Positions 1-5,883 of a stretch of 8,923 nucleotides of DNA are shown here, piece after piece. The position numbers and the translations under genes are program-made. The stretch lies in the NCBI GenBank assembly GCA_004195315.1, contig SDWL01000064.1:1-8923 (forward strand). Direction: 5' to 3'. Source of the DNA: Lutibacter sp. (lineage in GTDB: Bacteria; Bacteroidota; Bacteroidia; Flavobacteriales; Flavobacteriaceae). Every line of letters starts with the position of its first letter. Position 1 is the stretch's first letter. The notes under the pieces were generated by a model. The model did not search any database. It was not told the DNA's origin and worked only from the letters and a program-made list of their open reading frames with translations.

Positions 1-19
1 AGATGTGTATAAGAGACAG
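1..19 (+). other. Tn5/Nextera mosaic-end adaptor (library artefact)
   Basis: The first 19 bases, agatgtgtataagagacag, are the transferred strand of the Tn5 mosaic end used in Nextera libraries. They are not genomic. Read in frame with the downstream gene they give a spurious MCIRDR start, a known contaminant signature in predicted proteins. Genomic sequence begins at base 20. Confidence 0.97.
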
Positions 20-632
20 GTTTAAAAGAGCTGTTGAAATTGCATTTGAACATGATAAAACCATATTAATTGAAAAATTCATAAGTGGAAAAGAATACCG
101 AATGTTTGTTTTAGACGATAAAGTTGTCGGAATTCTTCAAAGAATGCCAGCGAATGTAAAAGGTAATGGTGTTTTTTCAGTTCGGGAATTAGTTATTGAA
201 AAAAACAAAGATTCTTTAAGAGGAAAAGGATATAAAACCCCTCTTGAGAAAATTGCAATGGGAGAAGCAGAACATATTTTTTTACAAACACAAGGATTAG
301 ATTTTGAGTTTATTCCAAAAGAGAACCAAGTAGTATACTTACGTGAAAACTCAAATATTAGTACAGGAGGAGATAGCCTAGACTTTACAGACCAAATGCA
401 CTCATCATATAAAGAAATTGCAATTAAAGCAGCTAAAGCATTAAATGTAAAAGTAACTGGTTTAGATATGATGGTAGATGATATATTTACCCCAGCCAGT
501 TCTTCTAACTATTCAATAATTGAATTGAATTTTAATCCTGCCATTCATATTCATTGTCATCCTTTTAAAGGAAAAAACAGACAATTAAATGCAAAAATAT
601 TAGATTCACTTGGTTTTTTCACTAATAAGTAA
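20..632 (+). CDS. gshF: GshF/GshAB-type glutathione synthetase, C-terminal ATP-grasp part (5' truncated by contig end)
   Basis: About 204 codons of genuine sequence, ending in TAA at 630-632. The protein matches the C-terminal ATP-grasp domain of bifunctional glutamate-cysteine ligase/glutathione synthetase (GshF, GshAB), which joins gamma-glutamylcysteine to glycine using ATP in the cytosol. Family signatures seen: RMFVLDDKV, RGKGYKTPLEKIAMGE, the strongly conserved YLRENSNISTGGDSLD, and near the end IIELNFNPAIHIHC, which carries the acidic and Asn metal-binding residues of the ATP-grasp fold. The N-terminal ligase domain and the start lie outside the contig; a full GshF is about 750 residues. 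The apparent ATG at base 3 lies in adaptor sequence and is not a start. Related ATP-grasp proteins such as cyanophycin synthetase share the fold, but the RENSNISTGGD stretch and the short C-terminus favour GshF. Whether the missing N-terminus really carries the GshA domain cannot be seen. Confidence 0.8.
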
Positions 633-697
633 AATAGTTAATGTTTAAGAATCTTTTTTTGAGTAGGATATAATTTGTAGTGATATTATGAATGAAA

Positions 698-723
698 AAG
701 CCTCCGTTATAAAAGGAGGATTT
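698..723 (+). terminator. Weak terminator-like hairpin after gshF
   Basis: CCTCC (701-705) pairs with GGAGG (715-719) over a 9-base A/T-rich loop. The stem extends outward by AAA/TTT after one G-A mismatch. It lies 66 bases past the gshF stop and is followed by a T-rich stretch, so it may end gshF transcription. The mismatch and short core make it only a candidate. Confidence 0.45.
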
Positions 724-757
724 GATTTTAAATATTAAAATTAAGTTTTTCATATTC

Positions 758-832
758 TTAAAAGAAAAATTTAGGCTCTTTTCTTTCTGTTAGATTCGTT
801 GCGAACCATTCTACAATGTTCTTTATCCAAGG
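758..832 (-). pseudogene. Remnant of a second EFR1-type flavodoxin/ferredoxin gene (last ~25 codons)
   Basis: Read on the minus strand from 832 to the TAA at 758-760, this stretch encodes PWIK, then NIVEWFATNLTERKEPK, then FFF and stop. The intact ferredoxin gene at 2260-3063 ends with PWIT, NVVEYFAKNLIDRKEPE and FFFKQH. By my hand alignment 17 of 24 residues are identical, and the base sequences also align without gaps across this part. Similarity stops abruptly at 832, where a hairpin begins, and the frame meets a stop two codons further upstream (836-838). There is no flavodoxin or iron-sulfur domain left, so this is a dead 3' fragment. The divergence says it is not a fresh copy of the downstream gene: it is either an old paralogue or the end of an orthologue brought together with it by rearrangement. 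It lies in the 321-base gap between gshF and patB. Confidence 0.75.
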
Positions 833-834
833 AT

Positions 835-870
835 CTTAAAAAGACGCTTACTATTTTGCGTCTTTTTAAG
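835..870. terminator. Perfect 13-bp hairpin, bidirectional terminator-like
   Basis: CTTAAAAAGACGC (835-847) and GCGTCTTTTTAAG (858-870) are exact reverse complements around a 10-base loop. A GC-containing core with a run of T after it on either strand is the form of a Rho-independent terminator working both ways. On the minus strand it sits directly before the ferredoxin remnant, exactly where similarity to the intact gene stops. It may be a terminator carried in by a rearrangement. Confidence 0.6.
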
Positions 871-953
871 GTTCCTGCGTCTATAAATAGAAATTGGCTT
901 AAAGAATTTGAAACAGAAAAGCGAATGATAAATGAAAATAAAAAATTAAAATT

Positions 954-2177
954 ATGAGTTCACTTGATAAAGCCTTTACGGTAGAAAACAACTTTGCAAA
1001 GGGCAATTCTAATTATTTAAAGTCTATGTTTGGGACAACAGAAGTAATGCCATTATGGATTGCAGATATGGATTTTGAAATAGCAGAACCAATACAAGAA
1101 GCTTTGCAAAAACTGGTGACACGTAACATCTATGCTTATGAATTTAATACAGAAGATGTTTTTAAAGCTATTTCAGATTGGATTATTAAACGTCATCAAT
1201 TAAAATTAAATCCTAAATCATTTGTACAAGTTTCCGGAGTGCTCACTGGCATAGGCGTTTTAATTAGAGAGTTATCTGAAAAGGGAGATGGCATCATGGT
1301 ACAAACACCAGTGTATCATCAATTTTTTAAGGCTATTGAGTCTGCAGGAAGAAAAGTAGTTAGTAATAGTTTAAAAGTTGTTGATGGTCATTATCAAATG
1401 GATTTTGAAGATATAGAACGTAAATTAAAAACGTTAAATATTAAAGCAATATTACTTTGTAATCCTCATAACCCTGTTGGTCGTGTATGGACAAAAGAAG
1501 AATTGCAAAAACTAGTAAATCTTGCAAATGAATACAATGTTGCTATTATTAGTGATGAAATTCATTCTGATATTGTGTATTCGAAATCACAATTTAATAG
1601 CATCGCTTCATTAGATAATAGTGAGAACCATATTGCAATCATCGGTTCACCTGCTAAAACATTTGGCATGCAAAGTATTTCTAATGGTTATTTATATATA
1701 CCTAAAGAAACGACACATAAGCAAGTTAAAAACACGATTGAGTCTTTATATTTAGATCATGGTAGTATACTTTCAGCTAATGCGACCATAGCAGCTTATA
1801 CAAAAGGCGAGGAGTGGTTGGACGATTTATTAGTGTATCTTGAAAATACAATGCATTGGATTGAAGATTTTGTTAAAAATGAATTGCCTGAAGTAACATT
1901 ACATAAACCTGAAGGAACCTACCAAGTTTGGTTAGATTTTAGTAAACTCAATTTATCGGATGCAACTTTAAATCATTTAATTATTCAACAAGCAAAATTA
2001 GCTTTAACACCAGGTGATTGGTTTGAAAAAAGTCATACACAATTTATGAGGATGAATATTGCTTCACCATTATCAAAAATTCAACAAGCTTTTTATCAGT
2101 TAAAAAAAGCTGTTAATGAAGGTGTCGATTGTTCATTTAGTAAAAATGCTAATACGAACGATTGTTGTTCTTGTTAA
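954..2177 (+). CDS. patB: PatB/MalY-family PLP-dependent C-S lyase (cystathionine beta-lyase-like aminotransferase fold)
   Basis: A 407-residue fold-type I PLP enzyme. Members of the PatB/MalY branch cleave the C-S bond of cystathionine or cysteine conjugates to pyruvate, ammonia and a thiol; they are cytosolic. Seen in the protein: the branch signature MPLWIADMDF (32-41), substrate-pocket Tyr121, CNPHNPVGR (169-177) with the cofactor-binding Asn173, Asp201 in SDEIHSDIVY, the Schiff-base Lys235 in GSPAKTFGMQ, and Arg366 in MRMNIASP for the substrate carboxylate. All expected catalytic residues are present. The tail is odd: residues 391-407 run past the usual end of the family and carry Cys393, 404, 405 and 407, ending CCSC. 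The ATG overlaps the TGA of a short upstream open frame (ATGA at 954-957); no Shine-Dalgarno is seen, as is usual in this phylum. It converges on the EFR1 ferredoxin gene. Substrate is not known; annotation as a general class I/II aminotransferase would be the weaker alternative. Confidence 0.85.
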   Translation: MSSLDKAFTVENNFAKGNSNYLKSMFGTTEVMPLWIADMDFEIAEPIQEALQKLVTRNIYAYEFNTEDVFKAISDWIIKRHQLKLNPKSFVQVSGVLTGIGVLIRELSEKGDGIMVQTPVYHQFFKAIESAGRKVVSNSLKVVDGHYQMDFEDIERKLKTLNIKAILLCNPHNPVGRVWTKEELQKLVNLANEYNVAIISDEIHSDIVYSKSQFNSIASLDNSENHIAIIGSPAKTFGMQSISNGYLYIPKETTHKQVKNTIESLYLDHGSILSANATIAAYTKGEEWLDDLLVYLENTMHWIEDFVKNELPEVTLHKPEGTYQVWLDFSKLNLSDATLNHLIIQQAKLALTPGDWFEKSHTQFMRMNIASPLSKIQQAFYQLKKAVNEGVDCSFSKNANTNDCCSC

Positions 2178-2201
2178 ACTAGTAACTAAATTATAGTATA
2201 A

Positions 2202-2234
2202 AATAAACCCAATAGAAATTCTATTGGGTTTATT
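2202..2234. terminator. Strong bidirectional Rho-independent terminator
   Basis: AATAAACCCAATAGAA (2202-2217) and TTCTATTGGGTTTATT (2219-2234) are perfect 16-bp reverse complements around a single base, so the actual loop would open a few pairs. T-rich sequence follows on the plus strand and A-rich sequence precedes it. It lies between the convergent ends of patB (2177) and the EFR1 ferredoxin gene (2260) and would serve both. Confidence 0.9.
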
Positions 2235-2259
2235 ATTTTTAAATTGGAATTCTTAAATT

Positions 2260-3063
2260 TTAATGTTGCTTAAAAAAGAATTCAGGTTCTTTTCTATCTA
2301 TAAGGTTTTTTGCGAAATATTCCACAACATTGGTGATCCAAGGGTTATCAAATTTCAATGCTTTGTGTGGACAATGTGTTATACATGCAGAACATAATAT
2401 ACATTTATTCTCATCTATATTAACAGAATCATCAATATGTATTGCAGAAACAGGACAAACTTCTACACATTTCCCATTGAGATCACATAAATTAGTATTT
2501 ACCGTTGGAGTAAACTTAGGAAGTTCTTTCCGCTCTCTATAATCTAGATTTCCAGGTACTTTTAAAAGTGATTTATTTTCCAGAATCTCTGTATTATTTA
2601 TTGATGCCATAATAGACTCACCAAATGTTTTTGCTTTCAAAAAATCTTCTGTATCTGGTCTATCTTTTGCAATTTGATGGGTGTCATTATTCCAAGCATG
2701 TTTGCTAATAAATGCACCTCCAAAAACTGGATTAAACCCTTGAGTTATTACTTCATTCCTCAATTCTATCAATGCATCATCAATTGATCTATTTCCATAA
2801 ATAACCACAATTATGGTTGGCGTGTTTTGAGCTGTTAATAGTTTCAATCTATCAATAGCTTGTTTTGGAACACGACCAGCATATACAGGAATTCCTATTA
2901 GTACGAGTTCATTTGCATTTAGTTTTTTAGTCACAGAAATAGGGTGACTTAGTTCGATAGGTTCTTTTTGTGGTAAATTAATTCCATGGGCAATTTCATC
3001 TAAAATCTTCTTTGAGTTACCTGTAGGAGAAAAATAGATGGTTCTTAATGAATTTATGGTCAT
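2260..3063 (-). CDS. EFR1-family ferredoxin: flavodoxin domain fused to a 2x[4Fe-4S]-type domain
   Basis: A 267-residue soluble electron carrier. The N-terminal part is flavodoxin-like: IYFSPTGNSKK (9-19) is the FMN-phosphate loop and IGIPVYAGRVP (56-66) is the second flavin-contacting loop. The C-terminal part (about 185-240) is a bacterial ferredoxin-like domain. The second cluster motif is complete: Cys221, 224, 227, 231 followed by Pro. The first has Cys193, 199 and 203-Pro, but the position expected for its second Cys is Asn196, so it may hold a [3Fe-4S] cluster, an unusually ligated cluster, or none. Proteins of this type (EFR1 family) are thought to pass electrons between flavin and Fe-S centres; the partner here is unknown. 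The gene stands alone, converging on patB, and a remnant of a related gene lies at 758-832. No signal peptide or membrane segment is seen. Confidence 0.85.
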   Translation of the reverse strand: MTINSLRTIYFSPTGNSKKILDEIAHGINLPQKEPIELSHPISVTKKLNANELVLIGIPVYAGRVPKQAIDRLKLLTAQNTPTIIVVIYGNRSIDDALIELRNEVITQGFNPVFGGAFISKHAWNNDTHQIAKDRPDTEDFLKAKTFGESIMASINNTEILENKSLLKVPGNLDYRERKELPKFTPTVNTNLCDLNGKCVEVCPVSAIHIDDSVNIDENKCILCSACITHCPHKALKFDNPWITNVVEYFAKNLIDRKEPEFFFKQH

Positions 3064-3098
3064 TTATTTGAGTGTTTTTGGGTTGAAATTTTATAATT

Positions 3099-3117
3099 TA
3101 TAGTTTTATAAACTATA
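3099..3117. promoter_or_regulatory. Palindrome upstream of the EFR1 ferredoxin gene (possible operator)
   Basis: TATAGTTT (3099-3106), spacer TAT, AAACTATA (3110-3117) form a perfect 8-bp inverted repeat. It lies 36-54 bases before the ferredoxin start on the minus strand, where a promoter or operator would be expected. No clear TAnnTTTG box could be placed beside it, and such AT-only palindromes arise easily by chance in this composition. Confidence 0.35.
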
Positions 3118-3181
3118 GACGTTACACTTAAAAAAAGACGCATAAATATGTTTTCTTTTTATTAAAACAATTTAAGGTCAT

Positions 3182-3209
3182 TGAAAAATTATTAAAAACT
3201 AATTTTTCA
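3182..3209. repeat. Perfect 10-bp AT-rich inverted repeat before the truncated protease gene
   Basis: TGAAAAATTA (3182-3191) and TAATTTTTCA (3200-3209) are exact reverse complements around 8 bases, 18 bases before the ATG at 3228. A promoter-like TTCATTTG (3206-3213, one mismatch to TAnnTTTG) overlaps its right arm, with TTG at 3181-3183. It could be an operator or a chance AT structure. Confidence 0.3.
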
Positions 3210-3227
3210 TTTGTTATATTTAAATCT

Positions 3228-3653
3228 ATGAATAGAAGTTTAACGCCATTAATATTAACATCTGTTATATTTGGATTATTACATGGGTTAAATCCAGAAG
3301 TTGAAAAATTAGGTTGGATTAGTATGGTGTATTATATTGGAACTGGTTTGGTTCTTGGAATTTTCACTTTAATGGATGAAGGTACTGAATTAGCTTTAGG
3401 TTTTCACGCGGCAAATAACATAATAGCAGCAGTTTTAGTTACTGCAAATTGGACTGTTTTTCAAACGGAAGCTTTACTTGTTGATACTTCTGAACCATCA
3501 GTTGGGTGGGAAATGTTTGTTCCAGTATTAATTTTGTATCCGATGGTATTATTTATATTTTCAGATAAATATGGTTGGACAAATTGGCAAGGAAAACTAT
3601 TAGGAACAGTTAGAAAACCTATTGAATTAAAAGAAGACGAATTTATAGCTTAA
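3228..3653 (+). pseudogene. CPBP-family (CAAX-type) intramembrane glutamic endopeptidase, C-terminal half only
   Basis: The 141 residues match the C-terminal half of a CPBP/Abi-family membrane protease. Two of the three family motifs are seen: FGLLH (Phe15, His19) and the HAANN motif (His60, Asn64), with hydrophobic stretches at about 5-20, 31-48, 58-74 and 95-113. The first motif, EExxxR, which supplies the catalytic Glu residues, is absent, together with the N-terminal membrane helices; family members are roughly 250-300 residues. I read bases 3064-3227 in all plus-strand frames and found no EExxxR remnant; the frame is open upstream only to a stop at 3129-3131. So this is a true 5' loss, not a simple frameshift. 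The ATG at 3228 may still allow translation of a product without catalytic glutamates. The stop lies 7 bases before menE, with which it is presumably cotranscribed; from memory, this protease-menE pairing recurs in Flavobacteriaceae. Proteolytic activity is unlikely. Confidence 0.75.
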
Positions 3654-3660
3654 AAAATAT

Positions 3661-4788
3661 TTGATTTATACTCAATTTCATAAAAATTTTAAATTACACG
3701 GAAAATCTTTTCAATCATCAAATGATTTAATTGATTTTTCAAAAACAATATCAGTTGAAGTTGCTCAATTTTTACAACAATGGTTTGATAAAAATTCTTA
3801 TGTAGAAGTAAAAACTTCAGGTTCAACAGGAAAGCCGAAAGTTATACAACTTCATAAATTGTTTATAGTGAACAGTGCAAAAGCTACGGGTGCTTATTTT
3901 AATTTACCGAAAAATACAACTGCTCTACTATGCATGTCTCCAAACTATATTGCTGGTAAAATGATGTTGGTGAGAGCATTAACATTGGGCTGGCATTTAG
4001 ATGTTGTTGAACCAATTTCAAATCCTTTAAAGAGTATAGGTAAAAGCTACGAATTTTCGGCAATGGTTCCTTTACAATTAAATATTTCACTTTCTGATAT
4101 TCATAAAGTTAAGAAATTAATTGTTGGAGGTGGTGCGATTTCAAAAGAATTATTAACTAGAATTCAAGATGTAGATACTGAGATTTTTGCAACTTATGGA
4201 ATGACGGAAACTATTACGCACATCGCTGTAAAAAAATTAAATAAATTTCGTCAATCTGAACATGCTTCAGCATCTTATTATAAAACACTATCAAACATCT
4301 CAATTTCAGAAGATAAAAGAGGTTGTTTAGTTATTGATGCTTCAAAAGTTTCTGAAGAAATAGTTGTTACAAATGATTTAGTAGAAATTTTATCTTCTAC
4401 AGAATTTAAATGGTTAGGTCGATTTGATACCATTATTAATTCAGGTGGAATTAAATTAATACCCGAACAAATTGAAGAAAAATTAGCCGAAGTTATTTCA
4501 CAACGATTTTTTGTTGCAGGAATTTCAGATTCGCTTTTAGGTGAAAAACTAATTTTGATTGTTGAAAATATATTTACTGAAAGAATTAAAAATAAAGATG
4601 AAGCAAGTAATACTTCAACTGAACTCAATCAGACAAAAAAAATAATTTTCAATAAAATTAAAAGCCTTCAATCGTTATCAAAATTTGAAATTCCAAAAGA
4701 GATTTATTTTGTGGAACAGTTTATAGAAACTGAAACGAAAAAAATAAATAGGAAGGAAACACTTAAAGTGGTTAAAAATATTTACTGA
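3661..4788 (+). CDS. menE: o-Succinylbenzoate-CoA ligase MenE (AMP-forming), short Bacteroidota type
   Basis: A 375-residue adenylate-forming enzyme that activates o-succinylbenzoate to its CoA thioester in menaquinone synthesis, in the cytosol. Motifs in order: TSGSTGKPK (52-60, ATP phosphate loop), YGMTETITH (179-187), WLGRFDTIINSGG (251-263, with Asp256 for ribose binding and the hinge), and ETETKKINR (356-364) with the predicted catalytic Lys361. In the last motif the usual Gly before the Lys is Lys360. The stretch 302-338 is a charged, low-complexity insertion making the protein slightly longer than relatives of about 350-360 residues. The start is TTG at 3661: an in-frame TAG at 3646-3648 and the lack of any ATG before residue 92 leave little choice, and the N-terminus from there fits the family. 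It follows the truncated protease by 7 bases and its 3' end overlaps a convergent gene by 17 bp. The other men genes are not in the window. Confidence 0.88.
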   Translation: MIYTQFHKNFKLHGKSFQSSNDLIDFSKTISVEVAQFLQQWFDKNSYVEVKTSGSTGKPKVIQLHKLFIVNSAKATGAYFNLPKNTTALLCMSPNYIAGKMMLVRALTLGWHLDVVEPISNPLKSIGKSYEFSAMVPLQLNISLSDIHKVKKLIVGGGAISKELLTRIQDVDTEIFATYGMTETITHIAVKKLNKFRQSEHASASYYKTLSNISISEDKRGCLVIDASKVSEEIVVTNDLVEILSSTEFKWLGRFDTIINSGGIKLIPEQIEEKLAEVISQRFFVAGISDSLLGEKLILIVENIFTERIKNKDEASNTSTELNQTKKIIFNKIKSLQSLSKFEIPKEIYFVEQFIETETKKINRKETLKVVKNIY

Positions 4789-5104
4789 AAATCTTCACGA
4801 GCACTAAAGTTTTCACAACAATTAAACCGGTATAAAACCAAATAGGTGTTTTAACAGTTTCTTTTAATTCATAATATGCTAGTTTAATGTTTACAGGCAT
4901 ATTGTTAATTTTATAAGTTTCATTACAGTGATTACAAATAGATTCTCCAATTTTTCCTCCAGATAAAAATGGAATTTGAATAAGATGTTTATAAATTCCT
5001 ATAATTAAAACTTTTGTAGAATTATTAGTTTTGCATTTTGGGCAAACTATTTCTTTTGATGTTTCACTTTTTAAAACTGAATATTTTTTACCTGCTAAAT
5101 ACAT
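4772..5104 (-). CDS. Small zinc-ribbon protein with a C-terminal membrane helix, function unknown
   Basis: A 110-residue protein I cannot assign to a named function. Two CxxC pairs (Cys21/24 in VCPKC and Cys57/60 in ICNHC) separated by 32 residues have the spacing of a zinc ribbon. Residues about 87-106 form a single hydrophobic segment, so the zinc domain would be tethered to the membrane, most likely facing the cytoplasm. The ATG at 5104 is only 5 bases after the YebC stop, so it is read as the second gene of a YebC transcript. Its last 17 bases overlap the end of menE on the other strand; no terminator is visible between the two. The Cys pairs and steady reading frame argue that it is a real gene. 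Confidence 0.7.
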   Translation of the reverse strand: MYLAGKKYSVLKSETSKEIVCPKCKTNNSTKVLIIGIYKHLIQIPFLSGGKIGESICNHCNETYKINNMPVNIKLAYYELKETVKTPIWFYTGLIVVKTLVLVKIFSKYF

Positions 5105-5109
5105 TTATT

Positions 5110-5826
5110 TTACATTTCTAAAGAATGATACACATTTTGTACATCATCATCATCATCTAATTTTTCTAATAATTTTTCAACATCAGCTTGTTGTTCTTCA
5201 TTTAGTTTTGCAGTAGTTGTAGGAATTCGCTCAAAGCCAGAAGATAAAATTTCTATATTATTTTCTTCAAAATAATTTTGAAGAGAACCAAATTGCTCGA
5301 AAGGTGCATAAATGATAATTCCATCTTCATCATCACATACTTCTTCTACTTCAAAATCCATTAATTCTAATTCGAGTTCTTCTAAATCGGTCGTAATATT
5401 TTCTTTTTTTAATGTAAAAGTACACTTACGATCAAACATAAATACTACAGAACCAGAAGTACCTAAGTTTCCGTCACATTTATTAAATGCAGCTCTAACA
5501 TTAGCAACCGTTCTATTGTTATTATCTGTGGCAGTTTCTACAATAACTGCTATGCCGTGAGGAGCATAGCCTTCAAATAAAACTTCTTTATAATTGCTTG
5601 TGTCCTTATCTGCAGCTTTTTTTATTGCACGTTCAACATTGTCTTTTGGCATATTTGCTGCCTTTGCATTTTGCATTACAGCTCTTAAACGTGAGTTTGT
5701 ATCAGGATTTCCGCCTCCATCGTTAATAGCCATTACAATGTCTTTACCAATTCTGGTAAACGTTTTTGCCATTGCAGACCAACGTTTCATTTTTCTTCCT
5801 TTTCTAAGTTCAAAGGCTCTTCCCAT
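5110..5826 (-). CDS. yebC: YebC/PmpR (TACO1) family protein
   Basis: A 238-residue protein, the usual family length. Family marks: MGRAFELRKGRKMKRWSAMA at the start, KDNVERAIKKA (61-71), the FEGYAPHGIAVIVE core (84-97), TDNNNRTVANVRAAF (99-113), and GTSGSVVFMF (121-130). YebC proteins were long described as transcriptional regulators; more recent work on YebC and mitochondrial TACO1 points to a role in translation, relieving ribosome stalling at proline-rich stretches. The sequence cannot decide which applies here. The C-terminus is acidic (DDDDD near residue 225). The gene lies 57 bases after the carboxylase stop, has its own candidate promoter, and is followed at 5 bases by the zinc-ribbon gene. 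Confidence 0.95.
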   Translation of the reverse strand: MGRAFELRKGRKMKRWSAMAKTFTRIGKDIVMAINDGGGNPDTNSRLRAVMQNAKAANMPKDNVERAIKKAADKDTSNYKEVLFEGYAPHGIAVIVETATDNNNRTVANVRAAFNKCDGNLGTSGSVVFMFDRKCTFTLKKENITTDLEELELELMDFEVEEVCDDEDGIIIYAPFEQFGSLQNYFEENNIEILSSGFERIPTTTAKLNEEQQADVEKLLEKLDDDDDVQNVYHSLEM

Positions 5827-5849
5827 AATTAACTATTATTTTTGTGATG

Positions 5850-5879
5850 CAAATGTAATATTACTAATTGTTTTTACAA
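5850..5879 (-). promoter_or_regulatory. Candidate Bacteroidota-type promoter for yebC
   Basis: On the minus strand, TACATTTG (5857-5850) is a perfect -7 box of the TAnnTTTG type, preceded at exactly 19 bases by TTG (5879-5877), the usual -33 core. It lies in the 57-base gap between the carboxylase gene and yebC, giving a leader of roughly 15-20 bases. This suggests yebC and the zinc-ribbon gene are transcribed independently of the carboxylase gene. Confidence 0.65.
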
Positions 5880-5883
5880 TTTT

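Noticed and set aside
2330..2542. Plus-strand open frame of 70 codons
   Set aside because: It lies entirely inside the minus-strand ferredoxin gene, whose Cys motifs and family match are clear; the plus frame gives no recognisable protein.
3899..4628. Two minus-strand open frames (3899-4090 and 4278-4628)
   Set aside because: Both are antisense to menE, whose motifs cover this region; no family features in the minus-strand translations.
5134..5162. Short CAT/ATC triplet run resembling a microsatellite or His-tag-like stretch
   Set aside because: It encodes the poly-Asp segment of the YebC C-terminus on the minus strand and needs no other explanation.
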